Shown in pieces: positions 61,897 through 64,000 of a DNA stretch of 64,000 nucleotides (positions are counted from its first letter, which is position 1; every line of letters starts with the position of its first letter). Position numbers and translations under genes: made by a program. The DNA comes from Rosa chinensis (lineage: Eukaryota > Streptophyta > Magnoliopsida > Rosales > Rosaceae). The stretch is taken from positions 124,001 through 188,000 of the forward strand of contig NW_020126837.1 of the NCBI RefSeq assembly GCF_002994745.2, read 5' to 3'. The notes beneath the pieces are model-generated. The model had not been told where the DNA came from. It made no database searches and was given only the letters and a program-made list of their open reading frames with translations.

Positions 61897-64000
61897 ATGA
61901 CCGAGCCTTTTAGACCCTCTACACTAAAGGAAATTGAAGCAAGGCTCGCTCGCTTGAAGGGTCCTTCACTTCTTGAGCACACAAGCCCTTCCCTTCAACA
62001 CAGAGGGTACATCTTTAACGAGCAAGGGAAGAGGACCTACTGTTCTGAGGAGTCTACATCACCTACACCAAGTCCATCTCCTCCTTCACGTTCACCTTCA
62101 CCTGTGATTTCGTCCAACTCTACACCACACCTTCACCACCACCTGAAGAAGTCGAAGAAGAGAGAATGGCATCTATTAGGGAACTCTCCACCGCAACTGT
62201 TGAAGGAGGACCCCCTACAGGCATAGTATACCCTGCCCCTGCAGCTGGAAGACAGCAGAGTTTGAGCTTAAGAGTGGATTGTTGCACAAGCTCCCTATCT
62301 TCCATGGACTTAATATGGAGGATGCTAACAAGCATGTACGAGAATTCAATCTGTTTGTGCAAACATGCAACCACAAGGGGCAGATGAGAACTTCTTAAGA
62401 TGAGAGCATTTCCATTCTCTCTAGCTGATAGAGCCAAGGATTGGCTATATGAACTTCCTGCAGGACGTATCACTCATGGGAAACAATGAGAAGGCCTTCT
62501 TGGAGAAATACTTCCCAGCTTCAAGGTCATCACACTTAGAAGAAGCTCAGTGGAATAGAGCAAGCCCATGATGAGTCCTATGCTGCTTACTATGAGAGGT
62601 TCAATTCCTTACTTGCACAATGTCCTCAACATCAGATGAAGGATGAGACCCTACTCACATGTTTCTATGAAGGACTCTTACCCTTGGAAAGGCAAATGTT
62701 GGATGCTGCAGCTGGAGGAGCTTTTGTGGATAAGTCCCTGCAGTTGGGAAGGAGCTGATAGCTAATCGTGCCTTGAACTCTCAACAATATGAGGGGGTAG
62801 GACACTCTACTCGTAGGGTGCATGAGATGAGCAAGAATACTGCAATTGAGGACCAACTGAATAAGCTTACTCTACTCATGAACAAGTGGTAAGTTCCAAG
62901 GGACCAAGTGCAACAATAGCTTGTGGGGTATGCTCTATGCAAGGCATGTTACAGATCAGTGCCCTCAACTTAATGAGAATGGAGGATGGGAATCTGCAAA
63001 TGCTATTGGAGGATATCAAGGAGGATACCAAGGAGGACTCAACGTCCTAGACATGACCCTTACTCCAATACGTACAACCCAGGATGGAGGGACCATCCCA
63101 ACTTCAAGTGGACCAACAATGATAACGTTCAGAATCCTCTTGGTGGGAACTTCCAACGTCCTCAAGGGCCTTCATTCCAAGGATCATCTTTTCAAAGGCC
63201 CTACATGCCTCCTCAACAGAACTCAGGACCTTCAATGTCTCACTATGACAAAACGTTGGAAGCCTTGACTAGTTCCACCCAGGCCTTGACAAACTCTACT
63301 CAAGCTTTGATTCAAGGACAACAGACCCACACTAAGGATATTGCAGATCTTAAGAAACAGATGGGCAAGTTGTGGACTTCATGAGCAAGATTCATGAGAC
63401 TGGGAAGCTTCCTAGTGGCACAATACCTAACCCTAATAATGTGGAGAATGCATCAGTTGTGACTACGAGGAGTGGGAGACCATTTGTGGATCCACCCAAG
63501 CAACCCAAGAAGGTCCAAATGAGCATAGAAATTGAGGAAGACCAAGAACCCACCAAGTTGGGTATTGAGAAGGACCTGCAACGTCAAAGGAAGAGACCAA
63601 GGCATCCTCATCTTTAAAGGCAAAACCGGAAATCAAAGGTAATAATTCTAACTTATCAAATTCGGTTATTGCTAACCTTTTCTTTCAAGAAGGTGCAAGT
63701 AAACCTACCCTCCTAGAGGCCATCAAGCAAGTCCCTAAGTATGCCAAGTTCCTCAAAGAGCTTTGCACTACTAGGAGAGTAAACCGTGAAAAGGAGGTGG
63801 TAAAGGTAAGTGAGAATGTCTCTGCCCTAATTCAGAGGAAGATCCCTCCAAAGTGTAAGGATCCTGGAAGCTTTACCATTCCTTGTACTATTGGTAACTC
63901 TAGATTTAAGAATGCCATGCTAGACCTAGGTGCATCTGTTAATGTTATGCCTACTCTGTTTATGAAACCCTAGGTCTAGGGGAACTTAAATCTGACAATG
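61897..64000 (+). pseudogene. Broken gag-pol of E8 (gag to protease, 3' end outside window)
   Basis: Starts [10 protein letters not shown] like E2. The frame is first lost near 62125 in the proline-codon run, and many more one-base losses follow (for example near 62255, 62345, 62390, 62475 and 62750). Pieces of Gag are readable in different frames, including a Gag tail at 62986-63384 and the segment to 63617. About 75 bp is missing near 63680 compared with E2. The protease DLGAS segment is present near 63925, followed by another lost base near 63950. Nearly all changes are deletions, so some may be consensus errors rather than mutations. As written it cannot make Gag-Pol. Confidence 0.85.

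Larger units (their letters stand above)
57972..64000 (+). mobile_element. E8: frameshifted gag-pol Athila element, truncated by window end
   Basis: Plus-strand relative of E2 inserted into E7: 5' LTR 57972-60210, primer site, leader, then a broken gag-pol that reaches the protease at the window end. The LTR starts TGAGGAGC, two bases short of the usual TGATAGGAGC. Small deletions occur throughout. Confidence 0.92.

Overview
This window is repeat DNA from a nuclear plant genome. I see no host gene, rRNA or tRNA gene. It is a tandem satellite broken up by stacked LTR retrotransposons of the Ty3/gypsy Athila lineage. The plant assignment rests on: an Athila-type gag-pol with a DLGAS protease motif and a DD35E integrase that lacks a chromodomain; an 18-nt primer-binding site matching plant tRNA-Asp; very long LTRs (2.0-2.3 kb); and a satellite of about 160 bp. 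A centromeric or pericentromeric location in a flowering plant is my inference. I do not recognise the satellite and cannot name the species.

Layout. 1-3713: an LTR (E1), cut by the left window edge and split by a solo LTR at 1826-3533. 3714-4168: the end of a different, probably chromovirus (Tekay-like), LTR. 4169-12694: satellite array 1. 12695-26683: E2, a complete, apparently intact minus-strand element with one 1883-codon gag-pol frame and almost identical LTRs. 26684-28788: array 2. 28789-50949: E3, a plus-strand element that codes only for Gag and has lost its 3' LTR. Two non-coding elements of one family are inserted in E3: E4 (32352-40002, minus) and E5 (42876-49825, plus). 50951-56396: array 3. 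56397-64000: three insertions each inside the last (E6 and E7 LTR pieces, then E8, a gag-pol element with many frameshifts that runs off the window).

Four insertions (the solo LTR, E2, E4 and E5) have perfect 5-bp target-site duplications, so the nesting order is read directly. Removing the insertions gives one satellite tract of about 16 kb made of alternating 159- and 162-bp monomers (a 321-bp dimer), with larger blocks duplicated at periods of 2568, 1125 and 1605 bp.

How the parts may work together. All Athila elements here share the LTR start TGATAGGAGC (TGAGGAGC in E8), an ATCA end, the tRNA-Asp primer site and the polypurine tract. E2-type elements could supply Pol, and perhaps Gag, to gag-only E3 and coding-free E4/E5. 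That is inference. The most interesting non-coding signals are an 11-nt U5 segment that mimics the 3' part of tRNA-Asp and is complementary to the primer site, a hairpin at the LTR 3' end whose arms differ between subfamilies yet still pair, a hairpin just after pol, and a duplicated module in the leader. From about 46 kb rightward, small deletions become frequent in every repeat class, which looks like lower consensus quality, so the frameshifts in E8 should be read with caution.
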